In this document: piece by piece, positions 42,934-56,225 of the stretch
How positions within the stretch are numbered: the first letter of the stretch is position 1
Layout: every line of letters starts with the position of its first letter
DNA from: Procambarus clarkii
Lineage: Eukaryota; Arthropoda; Malacostraca; Decapoda; Cambaridae
Length of the DNA stretch: 64,000 nucleotides
Direction: 5' to 3'
Assembly: GCF_040958095.1 (NCBI RefSeq)
Contig: NC_091172.1
Span: forward strand, 27,598,705 to 27,662,704
Program-made: the position numbers and the translations under genes
The notes under the pieces: model-generated
Databases searched by the model: none
What the model was told of the DNA's origin: nothing
The model's input: only the letters and a program-made list of their open reading frames with translations

Positions 42934-44585
42934 ATTGCTGCAGATGCAGACAGCTTTATTTCGTGAAGGTTGTTTGATAACACTTTATGTAAAATCAATA
43001 AATACGTATTAGTACTAATTCCGACGAATTAAAAACACATTAAAAGGTAAACTGCAAATGCTTTAATTTTAAAAGTATTACCGGGTTAAAAAAATAATCT
43101 GAAACTGGTCCGCCTCCGAATTTGCTAGATCTGGGCCATGATTCATTAAGCAATTGCGCAAGTACACACGAACCTGTACATCTTTTTTTCTCTGGCGGCT
43201 TTGTTTACATATTTTAAACAGTATATGTGCTTCGAAGCACCAGGAGGCTGTTTATAAACAACATTTGACAGGGAAGTTTCGATGCTTTTAAACTTGTTTA
43301 ATAAATTGTAAACAAAGTACTAAGCACATAAGTACTTTCATTTTAGGAGGACGGGCTGTATTTTAAATAGAACTTATTTTATTATGCGTGGGTTGTAGGA
43401 TCAACCACAATTATGTAGATCTTTGCAAATCCTGGGTTATTTCATTGTCTTTGCTGCGCTATTGTACAAATATTATTTTGCTGAATACTGCTCACGAGAG
43501 CTTATCACGATAACATTATCTGTATTTAATTATACTAATGATATCCTGACGCGTTTTTCCAGTAGTCTAACACCTGAAAACAGCAATACCGGTTTGAAAA
43601 ATCCAGCGAAAATTTGGGGGTCTTGTGGTACTTGACTTTGAGAACGCAACTTGCTTCTTCCTTTCGCAACTTGTCAAAGCCAGCATTCATCAAGCATTTA
43701 TTTTTGTCTCCACTTCTTAAAACTGAACATCTTACGTAGCTCGTGACGGCTTAAACCGTTCACAAGCTTCGAAACTTTGCAGCTGTATGTTATCACTGTT
43801 ATGGACCATCTCCCTAGCGCTTCGGAGCTTATCAAATGTTTAACAATTTAATGATAATATAATAATAAGGGCAAGCCAAGCCATAACACATGCCCTGAGT
43901 AATTGAAGTTGTTAAAGGACTAATTCGAAAACAGTTGAATAAAAAAATATCCATATCCAAAAGTCATGTTTGGGTTGCTCTTCGTATCGATTGTTATCGA
44001 ACTGCATAAAATACATGTTCATATTCACAGGCGAGAAAGGTAAATTAGCGTTTGATTCTGAGAATCGTGGAGCCTGGCCCACGAGGCAGGGCGGGACGGA
44101 GTATGGAGACTTTGCATGACTGCTGCTACTAACACGCCTGCCCAAGAATTACACCGCCATCTGTGAAGCATGTAGGCGGCCGTTGATGCTATCTCCGTGT
44201 CGTGGTCCTGTTTAGGCAGGGACACAGAATGGCCCGGCACCCAGTATAATCTCTGCCCTTGTGTTGCCAGCGCAGAAGCCTCACCTTAGGTTTCCCCCTT
44301 GGGCGGGCCTTCGTGTCAGGCAGGTTTTAAAATGAGGGGTGGCGGGACATTTGTGCGAGTGTCGTACTGCCTGAGGCCAGCGAGGTCTCGGCCAGCAACA
44401 AGGGATGCGTTATCAGCAAGCCCGCCCGGGTATATCCGCTCTGATAATGAATGCCACATTATTGGCGTTGTGTTGTAGGGTAGTATTGTTTTAATAAAAA
44501 AAATTGAAAGGTAGCTGAAAATAGGGTAAAAGGAAATATAAAAAATGGGATTAATTGTGATTTAAGGTTATGATAGTCTTTGTAT
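42934..44585. other. No recognisable feature
   Basis: Unique sequence. 44270-44430 is mildly CpG-rich. No exon supported. Confidence 0.45.
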
Positions 44586-44872
44586 TCACCTAGTTGTGCT
44601 TGCTGGGGTTGAGCTCTGGCTCTTTCGGCCCGCCTCTCAACTGTCAATCAACCGACTGATTTTTTTCTTCTCTTACATACACACACGCCCACCCACTCCC
44701 AGGAAGCAGCCCATGGTAGCTGTCTAACTTCCAGGTACCTATTTACTGCTAGGTGAACAGGAACATCAGGGTGAAAGAAAAGGCTCATTTGTTTCCGTCA
44801 TCGCCGGGGATCGATCCCCGGACTCTAGGATTACGAACCCCGAGCGCTGTTCACTCTGCTGTCAGGCCCCCC
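44586..44872 (-). mobile_element. tRNA-derived SINE, family A, full length
   Basis: Minus strand: GGGGGGCCTGACAGCAGAGT head, a GGGGATCGATCCCCGG B-box region, the common core, CAGGAAGCAGCC in reverse sense at 44699, then tail GACAGTTGAGAGGCGGG and CACAACTAGGTGA. Same plan as 6651-6967. Confidence 0.85.
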
Positions 44873-45569
44873 GAATGTACCCTTATTAAGGTGAAGGTAC
44901 ACTTACGACCGCAGCGACAGGGCAACTGTTAAGTGGCATATAAAGCATAAGTGACTGGAAATGTATTTTCCCGTTGACAGAAATAACCTCTAATATTCAA
45001 GGAATTGTGGTGTCAATTAAAGTAGATGTAAAAGTCAACTGGCCAGGAGATGCACCGGTGGAAATGTGTGATAAGATTATATAACAGGAAATGTATATAA
45101 ATGATTTACTGAATCTCGCTACAAGAACGTGATTTACTAAATTGAGGGATTGCATATTAATAATGTTTAGAAATACAGAAAGGCAGTAATAATAAGTTCA
45201 TCAGTATTGGTTATCTGATTACTGCTCGTACCGCTGTGAAAGCATATCAGGGCCTCGACCAATAGGGAGACACCCGGTGGTGGTGGTTGTCCCGTCACGT
45301 GACCCCACCACACAACTGGGAAACAAGCTGTCGGCCGTGTATAGGATATCTTACAAGGATGTTAACATACTAATGAGGCTAGGTGGAAATAGAGCTGGGC
45401 AAATATATGGGACGGAAAGGTGTGGGAGGGGGCTACACGGACCGCATGTCTGGTGATATGTGGGAATTTGTCTGTAGAAGGTTATGGGAAAATTATACTC
45501 GTAGATGGTATAGTGTTGTGCAGATGGTGCTTTGTTGGGTTAGTCTGGTCCAGGAAGTGAAAGGAAGGG
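44873..45569. other. No recognisable feature
   Basis: Unique sequence. Confidence 0.5.
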
Positions 45570-45731
45570 GGGGTAGTAATTGATTGATTGATCGATGAAG
45601 ATTAAGCCACCCAAAAGGTGGCACGGGCATGAATAGCCCGTAAGTGGTAGCCCTTTGGACCCATTACCAGTATCAATAGCTGATACTGGAGATCTGTGGA
45701 GGTGCGACTGCACCCTGCGTGGGGTAGTAAT
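45570..45731 (-). mobile_element. 5'-truncated retroposon, family G, 11-bp target-site duplication
   Basis: GGGGTAGTAAT at 45570-45580 and 45721-45731 flanks a 140-bp body. On the minus strand it runs from GCAGGGTGCAGTCGCACC through GGGCTATTCATGCCCGTGCC to a (TCAA)n tail. The second copy is at 60936-61005. Confidence 0.85.
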
Positions 45732-47812
45732 GGGGAGGGGACGGATTTATGGTAAGAAAGGGTGGGAATATGTGTAGTATATTCGAGGAGATTTAACAAA
45801 CATACGAAAAAAAATCCGTGCTAGAGAGTGAAAGGTGAATTTTAATTGCGAAAAGTATGGAAGAAGATGTGTGATATATGGCTAAGAAAGGTGGGAGGGA
45901 GGGGACGGGATTTCAAAATATTTACTCGGTGAGGTGACTGAATAATAAGAGGAATGATGGAGAGAGCAGCATGATCATCTGAGAGGAGGAAAAGTGATGT
46001 ACATGTGTGTTATGTAGGCGATGAGTTGGAGAGATGTTGGTGTTTCAGATGTATCATGAAATACCAACGAAAATATGATCGCAGAATGCAAATTGCTCTT
46101 GAAAGAAATGTACATTCCTGAAATGCAACCTGTTGATGCAGTGAAAATAGTAAAAGATGATTCAGAAGATAAGAGCAGTGGCATTTTAGAATGTGGTATA
46201 AGGGATTTGTGCTTACATGATAATTGAACTCTGGTTATTCAAATGAGGTAGTGAAGTCTAGAATTTAAAATACACAGAAAAGAAACAAGGTAGATTGAAA
46301 GCAAACACGAGTTCTTAATTGGATAAGGAAGTGACGTGGGGTGGGGAGGGGGGTCAGAGTTACAAGCGGTTGCTTTGAGGGGAATAAGAGAAAATGGATA
46401 TGCGACATTATATTGGAGAAATAACTGGAATTTTGCTGGGAAATATAATAGATGTTTAGGATATATGAGGACTCATTTGTAAACGAGTAAATTATTTGGT
46501 ATGATGAAAGATGTAGATTTGTGAGAGAATGGAATTATATCATGAGACAATAAACACGGTCTTTAATAGCTCGAGGACGGCTTCATCTGACAGCAAGAAA
46601 AAGTAGCGTACATAAGAAAACGTTAAGTTAATGCATTGTTCATAATGTTGACTTGAGTAACTGGTTACCACAGGTGTTTAGTTAATTTGGTAAGGCTAGA
46701 AGTACTCTTTAACATTAAGCTGTGAACTTTGATGCCGTTCTTTTTTGACAATTGGGCGGTTTTGTGAAAATTGACAATTGATAACTGAGCATAAAATACA
46801 CACCTAACCAAGTTTTAAATACAGCTCATAACTATAGCACGTGACTAGTTCTAACCTAGTTAGTATAAGTTTCTTCAAGTATAACTGACTTTGAGACATT
46901 CCGTCCAGTATGGAATGACTCGAGACAAGTCTCAAACATGCGTATGATAGAGAGAATATGGTAGACGACTTAATGCTAGCTGACGAGTGAATATGGTGAG
47001 CGCATCAACACTATATTTAATAGTGGTTAATGATGAAGTTTCAAATGTGTAGGTGACTCGGAGATGGAATGGGTACATTAAAGATGGTCGTGTTGGCCAG
47101 ACCTACGGTAAATTCAAGAAGCACCTTCGATGGTGCTTCATTTTATTTTGGGCTTTTCTCACAGTAGCGAAGCTGTTTTGTACTGATACCTGTGCAGAAA
47201 GCATTGGGGGGAATTTATTTGTCCGTGATCTGAAATTAGTGTTTTTACAAGTCTTGAAGATGATGCTCATTTTAGTAAGGTGATTGGTATTGCTACTTCA
47301 GAGGATAAGAGTACATGTTATGTATTTAATTGTGCCAGTTTGAACAACATTTTAGTGTTGAATGAGGGATGTTCCAATGTCAGGGATTTAATGGGATAGT
47401 AATAACAGGAATAATCACCTACTGGAAATATATTAGGAAGTCTTCAGTTGTGAAGTTGTTTGGTATTCTTTGAGTGCTAATCGTTACAAAGGTCAAGAAG
47501 AATTTTAAAGAAGTGTAGGTGTTCAAAAGTTTCAGGGAAGAAAACTTCATTAACTTGTCATTTTTCACCTTTATGGTCAAAAGATTTAATTTCTTGAACA
47601 GTACAGCATTGTTTATCACGAAAGCGTTTGGGCTACTGAAGAAGTTTCAACTTTCTTCGCCTTCTCTAGTGAAACACCCCGATCAATTTTTTTTTTAATT
47701 TATCTGAATCTTGGCAATTCTGAATCTGAATTAATATATTTGTAAATTCACTCTTTAAGCTTTAGAGGCTGTTTGGTGAAGGCTTCAACATTGCCTACAA
47801 GTTCTCATATAC
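45732..47812. other. No recognised gene
   Basis: AT-rich unique sequence. A 55-codon frame at about 46060-46228 matches nothing known to me. Confidence 0.45.
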
Positions 47813-47965
47813 TGTAACCGTTCAATTCCCGACCGTCCACAAGTGGTTGGGCACCATTCCTTCCCCCCGTCCCATCCCTGATCCTTATCCTGACCCCTTC
47901 CAAGTGCTATATAGTCGTAAGGGCTTGGCGCTTACCCCCGATAATTCTCTTCTTCCCTTCCCTTT
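47813..47965 (+). mobile_element. SINE, family E
   Basis: GACCGTCCACAAGTGGTTGG, GCACCATTCCTTCCCCC, CCAAGTGCTATATAGTCGTA and GGGCTTGGCGCTTACC. The tRNA-like head is truncated. Confidence 0.8.
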
Positions 47966-48192
47966 CAACTACAGATGAAGCCAAAGTCCTGTTTCATAAG
48001 CACTGTTAAACTATAGTGGTACTAACTTCCGTAAATTGAAATACAAATAATGAACTAAAAGTGACACCTTCTGTCATTATCACATTACATATCCCACTCT
48101 TCAACCTCCCCTAACAACACACACCTTTACTGCCGTCAACCCCGCCCTTCTCACCATCACCTCATCAACCCCCCCCCCCTCACCTTACCCCT

Positions 48193-48345
48193 GGTCTGGC
48201 TCAGTGTCACTTCTCATATTTGATTAGCTCATAGATTCGACGATCTCCAGCTTCAGCTAGTCTGAACAAAAAGTTCCAAATAGCACGAGCTATGGTGAAC
48301 CCGTAGTGGACTTACCTGACACAGAAGCGGGGCTGTAACTATGGT
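48193..48345 (-). repeat. Interspersed repeat H, reverse copy
   Basis: AAAAAGTTCCAAATAGCACG and AGCTATGGTGAACCCGTAGT are the reverse complement of text at 54650-54705. Confidence 0.75.
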
Positions 48346-49965
48346 ATGGCGAAGTGAGGAACTGGAAACGCGAGTTAAAATTTTCATTCATTTTAGTCCT
48401 ACATCCAATACCTATTCCGTGGACGGTGGTGGAAGGGGGTTAGAGGTACATAATAGGCTCAGGAACTGAACCCCTCAGTTCATTTAGCTAAGCAACTACC
48501 CTATACGAGTGGTCAACAAGTGGAATGCTCTGAACGAAGTTGTGGAAGCATACTTTTATCCACAAGCAGGCCAGCTACGGCAAGGAATTCGAAGGTCGGA
48601 AAGTTAAAATAAAACGCAACAGGTAGCCTTACAAGGCTGGTAAGCAAACACCATTTCCCCCTCTCCCCACCCTACAAAGCACCACCGTGTTCTTACCTTG
48701 ATGTTCTCCCTCCTTCTGTCCTTTTTTTCATCTCTTTACCATCCTCCTCCTGCCTCTCCCTCCCCATTGCTTTCCCCCTCTCTCCTCCCCTTTGCTTTCC
48801 CTCCCTCTCCTTTTTGCTTTCCCTCCCTCTCCTTTTTGCTTTCCCTCCCTCCCTTATTTTTTGTGATTTTTGATTCGTAGGTATAACAAAACATGTTCAT
48901 TTTTCATTGTCTCGTTTTTTCGTCTTTAGATTTCTTTTCCCATCTTCATTTTCCGGTTGATGGGCACGACCTCCCACTTATAATTCACTCTAGCCGAGTT
49001 GAAGTGTGTTAGTCTCCTTCAGTTTTGACATGGGTCACTAGTTTTCGGTTGCATAATGGGATGATCGTGCAACAGCTGCACACATCGCCAATTTAATATG
49101 TTTGTGCGCGCGTATGATTTAAACACATGCGAGCGTTAACCTTGTTAAACGAAGGTTATACGTGACTCTGGCGAATACATAGCTATAAGGCTTGGCTAGC
49201 ACCATCGGTGCTGCCACAGCTACATGGTACAGTTTGTTTGGTAGAGAGGATGGCGCTTATCGCCAGTCACCGGATGGAGCTCTGTTCGTCACGCTAGTTT
49301 TACTGTTCATCATTGGCACGATGCTTATTTTCTGTTGTGTTAGGTCTCGTGCTGTTTGTTATAATAATAGCATGCTATGCTGTTTAATAGGTTTATTTGG
49401 GCGAGACATTCCGGAGCTAAGATGGTCTTGCTGGATACTTTCATCTTGGGCAACAGGAACAACTTCTGGTGTTTTCCTTGTTATACTATAACATTTGCGG
49501 CGTTACGTTTGCCGGGATCGTGAAGGTTCATGTAATGATATGTACTGTAGCTTCGAATTGTGTATTATATTGGTGGGGATGTGTGGTACAAGCCTGGTAC
49601 AGAATAAAACCACAATTTACATAAGCCCCAAACTGCAAAATTTGGACGATATCCCCTAGCATCTAGTGTTTTTTGGGTTTGTGCGGCAAGCTATCCAGGT
49701 GGCCTTGTCCCACAGATTATAGAGAGCCTGCAGACGGAAGTTCGCAGGCTTCTGTCCGGTGGGACTTTTTTTTTTCTCCAAGGACCCTGTTCAGGGGTAC
49801 TTATCATTACCGTGTGAGTCGCTAAGAAGCTCCCTCTGCGATGTGTATGTGGAGAGAAGAGAGAGGGAAGGGAGGATTTCCTGCCGTTGACATAATAAGT
49901 GTTGAAAGTGAAATTGCTCCTCGTGCTAGATATTTGGTATGCTATCTTCATTGGGATAACTTGCA
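48346..49965. other. No gene recognised; pyrimidine tract 48690-48860
   Basis: 48780-48855 repeats TTTGCTTTCCCTCCCTCTCC three times. A frame at 49192-49491 encodes hydrophobic stretches but has no ATG before them. Confidence 0.45.
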
Positions 49966-50110
49966 TTTCATTGTATATTTTTAATGCAGCATTGAAATGC
50001 TTGCGGTTGAGAAAATCCACATGAGTCGTAATGAGGATTCGAACCTATGCGCCGTTTGTTCCCAGATGGAAAGCTCTAGTCGGCTACGTCATGACATGGT
50101 AAAAGAAATA
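49966..50110 (-). mobile_element. tRNA-derived SINE, family D, reverse copy
   Basis: Minus strand: ACGTAGCCGACTAGAGC, B box GGTTCGAATCC, TCATGTGGATTTTCTCA. Confidence 0.75.
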
Positions 50111-50277
50111 AAAAAAAGATGTATCCTCCATTGATATTTCACGATAATGTCGGGCGTCAGAGGTATAATTACTGCACGACACAGCCAGAGTGCATGGGGG
50201 AATTGTGTGAAACCCCGGTTCAGCTTCAATGGAAGCATCTTAAATCCTCGAGGGTGCAGTAGTACTCCAGGTTGCAA

Positions 50278-50440
50278 TTTTTTTACCATGTGGCGTAGTC
50301 GACTAGAGTGTGCTCCTGAGAACACCCAGCGCATTGGTTCGAATCCTCATCACGGCTCCTGTGGATTTTCTCATTAATCTAGCACGATAAAGTGATTTCT
50401 CTGTGTGCTTGCAGTTATCTTGTTAATATAATGCAGTATT
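50278..50440 (+). mobile_element. tRNA-derived SINE, family D, forward copy
   Basis: ACCATGTGGCGTAGTCGACT, B box GGTTCGAATCC (50337-50347), CCTGTGGATTTTCTCATTAA, then GTGATTTCTCTGTGTGC. It is inverted relative to the copy 170 bp to the left. Confidence 0.8.
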
Positions 50441-52217
50441 CATTATTCTTCTAGTTGCAGTTGTGGCCTTAGGTAGTTTAATACATTTTGTAAATATTAC
50501 CATGCACTATTATGAATTTAAGGTGACTTATCTGAAAAAGTCGATGTGATATGCGACGTCGCATATAATACATTTGTTCCCTCGCTAAGTACTGTACGTC
50601 TACTGGGGGTCTCGATCCTCTCTCATCTTTAGAGAGATCTTAAGGGGATATTTGTTATCTAACAGTATGTAAGAAAATAGACTAATGGTGGGGCTATTGT
50701 TAGCGCGTCAAGTGTCTCGTGTGAATGTCTTTAATAATAAAAAGGTGAAGATCAGATAATAATAGAGAGATGAAGATCAGAAGCTCTGCGTTCACGGTAA
50801 TATGATATTTGACGTTATTGCAGTTCAGCCGTGGAGTATCTAATACGTTTGTGAATGACAAATGTCATCGGTCTTCTCCATTGTATGTTGAAAGATTGAC
50901 AGGTTGACAAGGCAGTTGGTGGATAGGGAGGCAGTGATGGTAGGCTGGTTGCAAAGGGAATGCTGGAAAATTAGGTGGTTGTGACATTAACGAGGCTGGG
51001 TAGATTTTGTATATAATAGAACGATTTTGTAATGCAGGGTTGTAGCTGCGAAGATGGGCATGTGGAATGGCTTTTGGTTATTGGGACGGTGTGTCCCGGT
51101 GCGGTCAGTTATTGTGGTGGGTTTCATGATGCACAAGTCAAGTTGAGGTTGAAATGTAAAGTTGTAACAGTTACTTACGAACTTAGACAAGGCGTGATAA
51201 ACGTCAAATGTGCTATTTTTTTTTTTTTTCTTGTAAATACATACCGTAGTGTTCAACGAAATTGTGTTAAGGACTGGTAGACTTGAGTGTTAAACATTTC
51301 AAAATGGGGCTGTACAGCCTAGTTATCAGAATGCTATTTAAAAATTAGCAGCTTCCTGAAGCCTGGTGGCGAACTGGGATGGGGAGGCGTGGTGCAGCCG
51401 GCCCCCCTTCCCCAGGGGAAGTCAGCGGCAGGTAAACGCCAGGCAAGCGTCCGCTGTTAATTAAAAGTTTGGGAGTTGCGAACTGGCTGTTTTTTTTTTT
51501 TGTCATCGTCTTTAATGGAAGTTTTAGTTTTGCAAGCTATTTTTCTTTTTAAGGGGGGACTGCATGTTGAACGTCGTAGCTAATGGGGAAGGGGGTGGTC
51601 ACTGTTAACTATGTGAAGACGTGATAGCATTTCTTGTTTTTATTTTGTTTATTGCAGGTGAATTTTCAGTCGGACAATGGAGGAGTGTTGGGTATTGCAT
51701 AACACTTGTGAGGTCAAGCTGTTTAATATGATACATTCGATTCATGTGGTCTGTATGGAGTCTCGAATCGAGTCATACAGTCCAGATGAATGGAATGTTT
51801 ATTTCCACGAAAGTGTGGATGGCAGGCACTTTGTATGATAGACATTAATAAGGCATTATTTGTTATTTCTTTAGATCAATATCATGTTTGTCATGTTATA
51901 ACAACTATATTATTTCCGTTAATTTTACTGCATTCGTAACTAAGATTAGGGCTCATAAGAGCTGTCAAATGACTTACCTAATGAAACTGCAAGCAAGAGC
52001 TGTTGTCCTACCTCAGCTCATCTGAAGCCTGCTTCTAGAGACTCATTTGTTTAATGAGAATGTAGTTAGAAAGTATCACATGGGAACTATCGTATAAGGA
52101 ACCTGGTGACACTGCAAGCAAGAGCTGTAATATCTCTGCCCCTCTCGTTCATCTCTCAACTCCTTATTCTCTACCATATACAGTATCTGGCAGGTGCCAT
52201 TCTGCCCGCTCGTGCCT
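50441..52217. other. No gene that can be supported
   Basis: Unique sequence. A weak exon candidate at 51670-51838 is treated as a finding. Poly-T runs sit at about 51217 and 51490. Confidence 0.4.
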
Positions 52218-52395
52218 ATAGTGTAACCTGGTTGATACCTGGTTGATGGGGTTCTGGGAGTTCTTCTACTCCCCAAGCCCGGCCCGAGGCCAGGCTTGAC
52301 TTGTGACAGTTTGGTCCACCAGGCTGTTGCTTGGAGCGGCCTGCAGGCCCACATACCCACCACAGCCCGGTTGGTCCGGCACTCCTTGGTGCCGG
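52218..52395 (-). repeat. Beta LINE 3' end
   Basis: Plus strand CCTGGTTGATACCTGGTTGA, CCCGGCCCGAGGCCAGGC, TTTGGTCCACCAGGCTGTTG, CCACCACAGCCCGG. In element sense it ends (ATCAACCAGGT)n. Confidence 0.85.
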
Positions 52396-53825
52396 ACCGT
52401 ATCTCAGATCTTTCTAATTTGCCTCAAGTCTCTCTCCTCCGCCTAAGTTTATGCTGCTATCATATGGTTTATTGGTGTGTGTTTTATAAACAAATATACA
52501 TTTTTATTTATTCAAATGGCTTCTTGGTGTTTATTTAAACTGATATTACATGACATTAAATTCAGCTTGAGGTTATCAAAGCTGAATATTTTATGCATAG
52601 CGTGGTTCGTATAATTTTGTAATATATTTTCGAGAATTAAAACTGAAAATGCAAATGTCATGTTAAACAAAAGTATAGGTAGGTACGTAATTTTTTCTGC
52701 TAGCCTCTGGAAAATGTGGTACAGTATTCGGCAACGAACTATTTTTTTTTATAACGTATCATATCTGGCAACTGCTCTTCCAGATCCTAGCGGTTAATTT
52801 AACAGGGTTCGCTGTCGCATCAGTCCGTTCTCGTAATTTGACAAGCATTATAAACACAAGTGTACTAGGCTTACCTATCGAGTCGAAGGCATTCCAGGAA
52901 TGTGTACAAATGTAGTAGCTGCGATGTCATTGGGTTACGTTTCAAATGTTTATACCTATATGTAACCCAATCAGCTGGAACTAAAAGTGGGTCTGAGTCA
53001 TGTGCAGATATACACTTCCAATGATGATATTTTGTTTTGAATCGTAATAGTGTATGGCTTGGATATTTTAAGAGAGCTTGGCTGCATGTTGTGATGTAAA
53101 TTGAGAGGAGGTAGTGTTAAAGCTGTTAAAATATACATGCGGTTGGAAACATTGCACAATGTGTTCTTTCTCTGCGCCATCGTGAAATTAATGAAGTGTT
53201 TTATTATTATAATTAGTGCTGCGTGCCATATACCGTTTGTGTGAGATTGATGATCTTGCATATTTCGTAATCTAATATTATATTTAATTGTAGATATTCA
53301 CTGCACTTAAATTAGTTCAAGTTCAGGTACTTCTTTTTTTTATGGCAATAAAATACATCTTAAGGGGATAGAGTAGCTTAGGCTATTTCTACCCTCCCTA
53401 AAATTAGTGGCGTTTATGTACGCACCATTTTTTTTTTTTTAATCCTAATATACCGCCGTAATTAGTAAAGATATTGTGCAGAATAGCTGGTTCAGCCCGT
53501 TTAAACCCTCCTCCCATATTTAGTAAAGTTGATAAAGAGGTGCAGGTGAAGGAAAATGTTAAACGAATGTGGAATATGGCAAGAGTTATGATAGCTGGCG
53601 GGCTGTCCACCTTACTGACAGGATGTATTCGGTAGCTAAGCTTAGGCTTGGTCTATTGCAGAAGCCGAGTATGTGTGTTTCTTCACTTGTATTTCTACAT
53701 GTATGCATGTTTATAGAGGAATAATGTGTACTATTCATATATACGAACTCAAGAGCCTATGCCAATGTTTGGCTGTTCTGTTTGCAGTTTATTTCCAGCT
53801 TTATTTCCAGGTTGGTATCTCCAAC
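52396..53825. other. No recognisable feature
   Basis: AT-rich unique sequence. Confidence 0.5.
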
Positions 53826-54240
53826 CCCACCACGCCTTACCCCAACTCTCCATCTTCCCCCAACTCTCCATCCTCCCCCAACTCTCCATCCTCCCCCAAC
53901 TCTCCATCCTCCCCCAACTCTCCATCCTCCCCCAACTCTCCATCCTCCCCCAACTCTCCATCCTCCCCCAACTCTCCATCCTCCCCCAACTCTCCATCCT
54001 CCCCCAACTCTCCATCCTCCCCCAACTCTCCATCCTCCCCCAACTCTCCATCCTCCCCCAACCCCCCCATCCTCCCCCATCCTCCCCCAACCCCCCCCCA
54101 ACCCCCCATCCTCCCCCAACCCCCTATCCTCCCCCAACCCCCCATCCTCCCCCAACCCCCCCATCCTCCCCCATCCTCCCCCAACCCCCCATCCTCCCCA
54201 ACTCCCCATCCTCCCCCACTAACCCCACCTTCCCTCCCCC
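53826..54240. repeat. C-rich minisatellite, 18-bp unit
   Basis: CTCCATCCTCCCCCAACT repeats head to tail to about 54065, then decays to CCATCCTCCCCCAACCCC variants. Stop-free frames (SPNSPS, LSILPQ and the reverse GWGRM type) are composition artefacts. Confidence 0.97.
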
Positions 54241-54544
54241 TCCTCCAAATGCAATAAATGGTATAAGCGTGTTGCTGTGACTTATAATCAGGGCGCCACT
54301 ATATCGATCCGTCTGCCGTCAGACAACACAACCCATCATCCTTCGCCCTGCTCATACGGTGACTGCGCCAGTACATGTGTCAGTCCTTAACTCCAGACGT
54401 AAAATATGTTCTGTTGCCGTGTGTGTGTTTGAATTGTGCGCGTGTGAGACGTTTGTGTTGTAAATAAAATATTGTTTTATTTGTTGTTTTTGGTATGTTG
54501 AACCGTTTCGCCATTATTGGTTGCTTCAATACGTTGAAGTTTCT
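54241..54544. other. No gene recognised
   Basis: Contains AATAAAATATTG near 54465, a possible polyadenylation signal without a supported transcript. Confidence 0.35.
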
Positions 54545-54725
54545 AACTGATCTGATCTAACTGATCAAGGTAAGGCAAGGTAACCTCTATCCATGTGATT
54601 AATTTTGTCCTGGTTGCAGGGTGATCCCCCCCCCAGCCTTCTTCGACCTCACTACGGGCTCACCATAGCCCGTGCTACTTGGAACTTTTTGTTCCAGGTA
54701 GCGAATCTTTAACATCATCATCTTC
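54545..54725 (+). repeat. Interspersed repeat H, forward copy
   Basis: CACTACGGGCTCACCATAGC, CCGTGCTACTTGGAAC, TTTTTGTTCCAGGTAGCGAA, TCTTTAACATCATCATC. The reverse partner is at 48193-48345. Confidence 0.75.
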
Positions 54726-56225
54726 GACCATCGCCAGGGCACACACCTGCCACCCCTGTAGGTCTACGGTACACAGAGGCATTGCACCCATGGAATATAC
54801 TCAGGCTGACTCGTCACAAATGCTCCTCGCCTACACTTAAATTCATATTCTTTTTTTTTTTTAATAAATATATATATAATTTTCACCTTATTCGATTATA
54901 TATCTTTGTACTTCGATGTCCTACCCTCTTCAGCTACAGAACGGCTATACTGTACTATGGGTTCTCTACTGCAAACTTCTGTCCATTCTGCAGAAATATT
55001 CAACATTTCACTTAGCTAATTTTTTTTTAAGTATATCTTATTGATGTTGCACTTGGTGTGTACTCTCTTGTGAAACTTTGGTGACTTATACATAAAGATA
55101 CTCATTTCTTGTGTTTGAAACTACTTATTCATTTTTAAATGGTCTTATTATTCTTTATTCTCTTAAGTATTCTATGTGAGATGACGCCTGGCATTTTTTT
55201 TTTTTTTACTCGATAGATATTTTTTGTTATTTTTTATCCTTTTTTTATATGATTGATCAGGCTGATTCTCACTACATATTATTTAGTCTATTGCCCGTTC
55301 CATCTCTGACTTTTCCTTTCTCTTTGTGTTTTTCAGAGGCTTCCTGAACCCTGGGACAAAGGTAAACAGTCCACCACCATTTTGGCCACTCTCGCTCTCC
55401 TAGGCCACTCTTGCTGCCTCCTGACCAAGCGTGTGACTGTCTGCACTCTGTTATTATTTTCACGCTTCTTTCCTTAACATATTCATTGTACCATTCATAT
55501 GTCTTAAACCATTTCTTGGTATTATAAGTCTTTGGCTCTTAGCGTTCTTATCCTCTTTGATTTTGTTTTCCTCTCATGCTTTGTTTCCTCTGTTCCACGT
55601 TTGCCTCGTGTTTTCCCTCTTGCTTTCTCCACAAATTTCTTTCCCCTGTCCATCTGCTTTCTCCATTTCTCTCTATTGTCCTCTCCCTCATTGTATATCT
55701 TCCCTCTCCTTCTGTATCACTTCTCTCATCTTTACGATATTTCCAACACCTTCCCCCTTTCTTTATCTTCCCCTCTATCTTTTATCCTTTACATCTCTCA
55801 AATTTCTTCAAATTTTTCCTCATGTCTCCCCCCATTCTCCCCTTAAAGCAACCTTTAACCCTTAGTAGAACATTCATAATAAATTTCACAACTGCACTCG
55901 GTAACACCATAAGCTTCCTTAGGTGAATTAAACATTGTGATAGTTTAAAAGTAGAATTGGTTTTATCCTCGTGTAAAATATACTCACGTTATTGATTCTT
56001 TTCAACATTTTTGTAATAAGTTTTCCGCTCTTTGTTCTCACATGCTATTTACTGTTTTTAGTGAAATTTTATGCAATATGTAATGTGGATATGTCTCGTT
56101 ATCCTTGGATTTTGACTATTATAGTTGACGTTGGTTTGTAGTTAACTTGATCCTTTTATAGTTGATGGCGAGTGTTGCCATCGGGCAAAGTCAAGAGGTT
56201 TAGGCACGCGTCCATGCATTGCAAG
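54726..56225. other. No gene recognised; pyrimidine-rich 55300-55860
   Basis: Several T runs. 55560-55860 is C/T-rich, giving open but low-complexity frames. Confidence 0.5.

Noticed and set aside
46060..46228. 55-codon frame with protein-like composition
   Set aside because: No acceptor in frame after the upstream stop and no recognisable homology; too short to support alone.
49192..49491. 99-residue membrane-protein-like frame
   Set aside because: No ATG precedes the hydrophobic part, no splice sites fit, and no known family is recognised.
53673..54257. SPNSPS-repeat protein frame
   Set aside because: 18-bp minisatellite, open in several frames on both strands at once.
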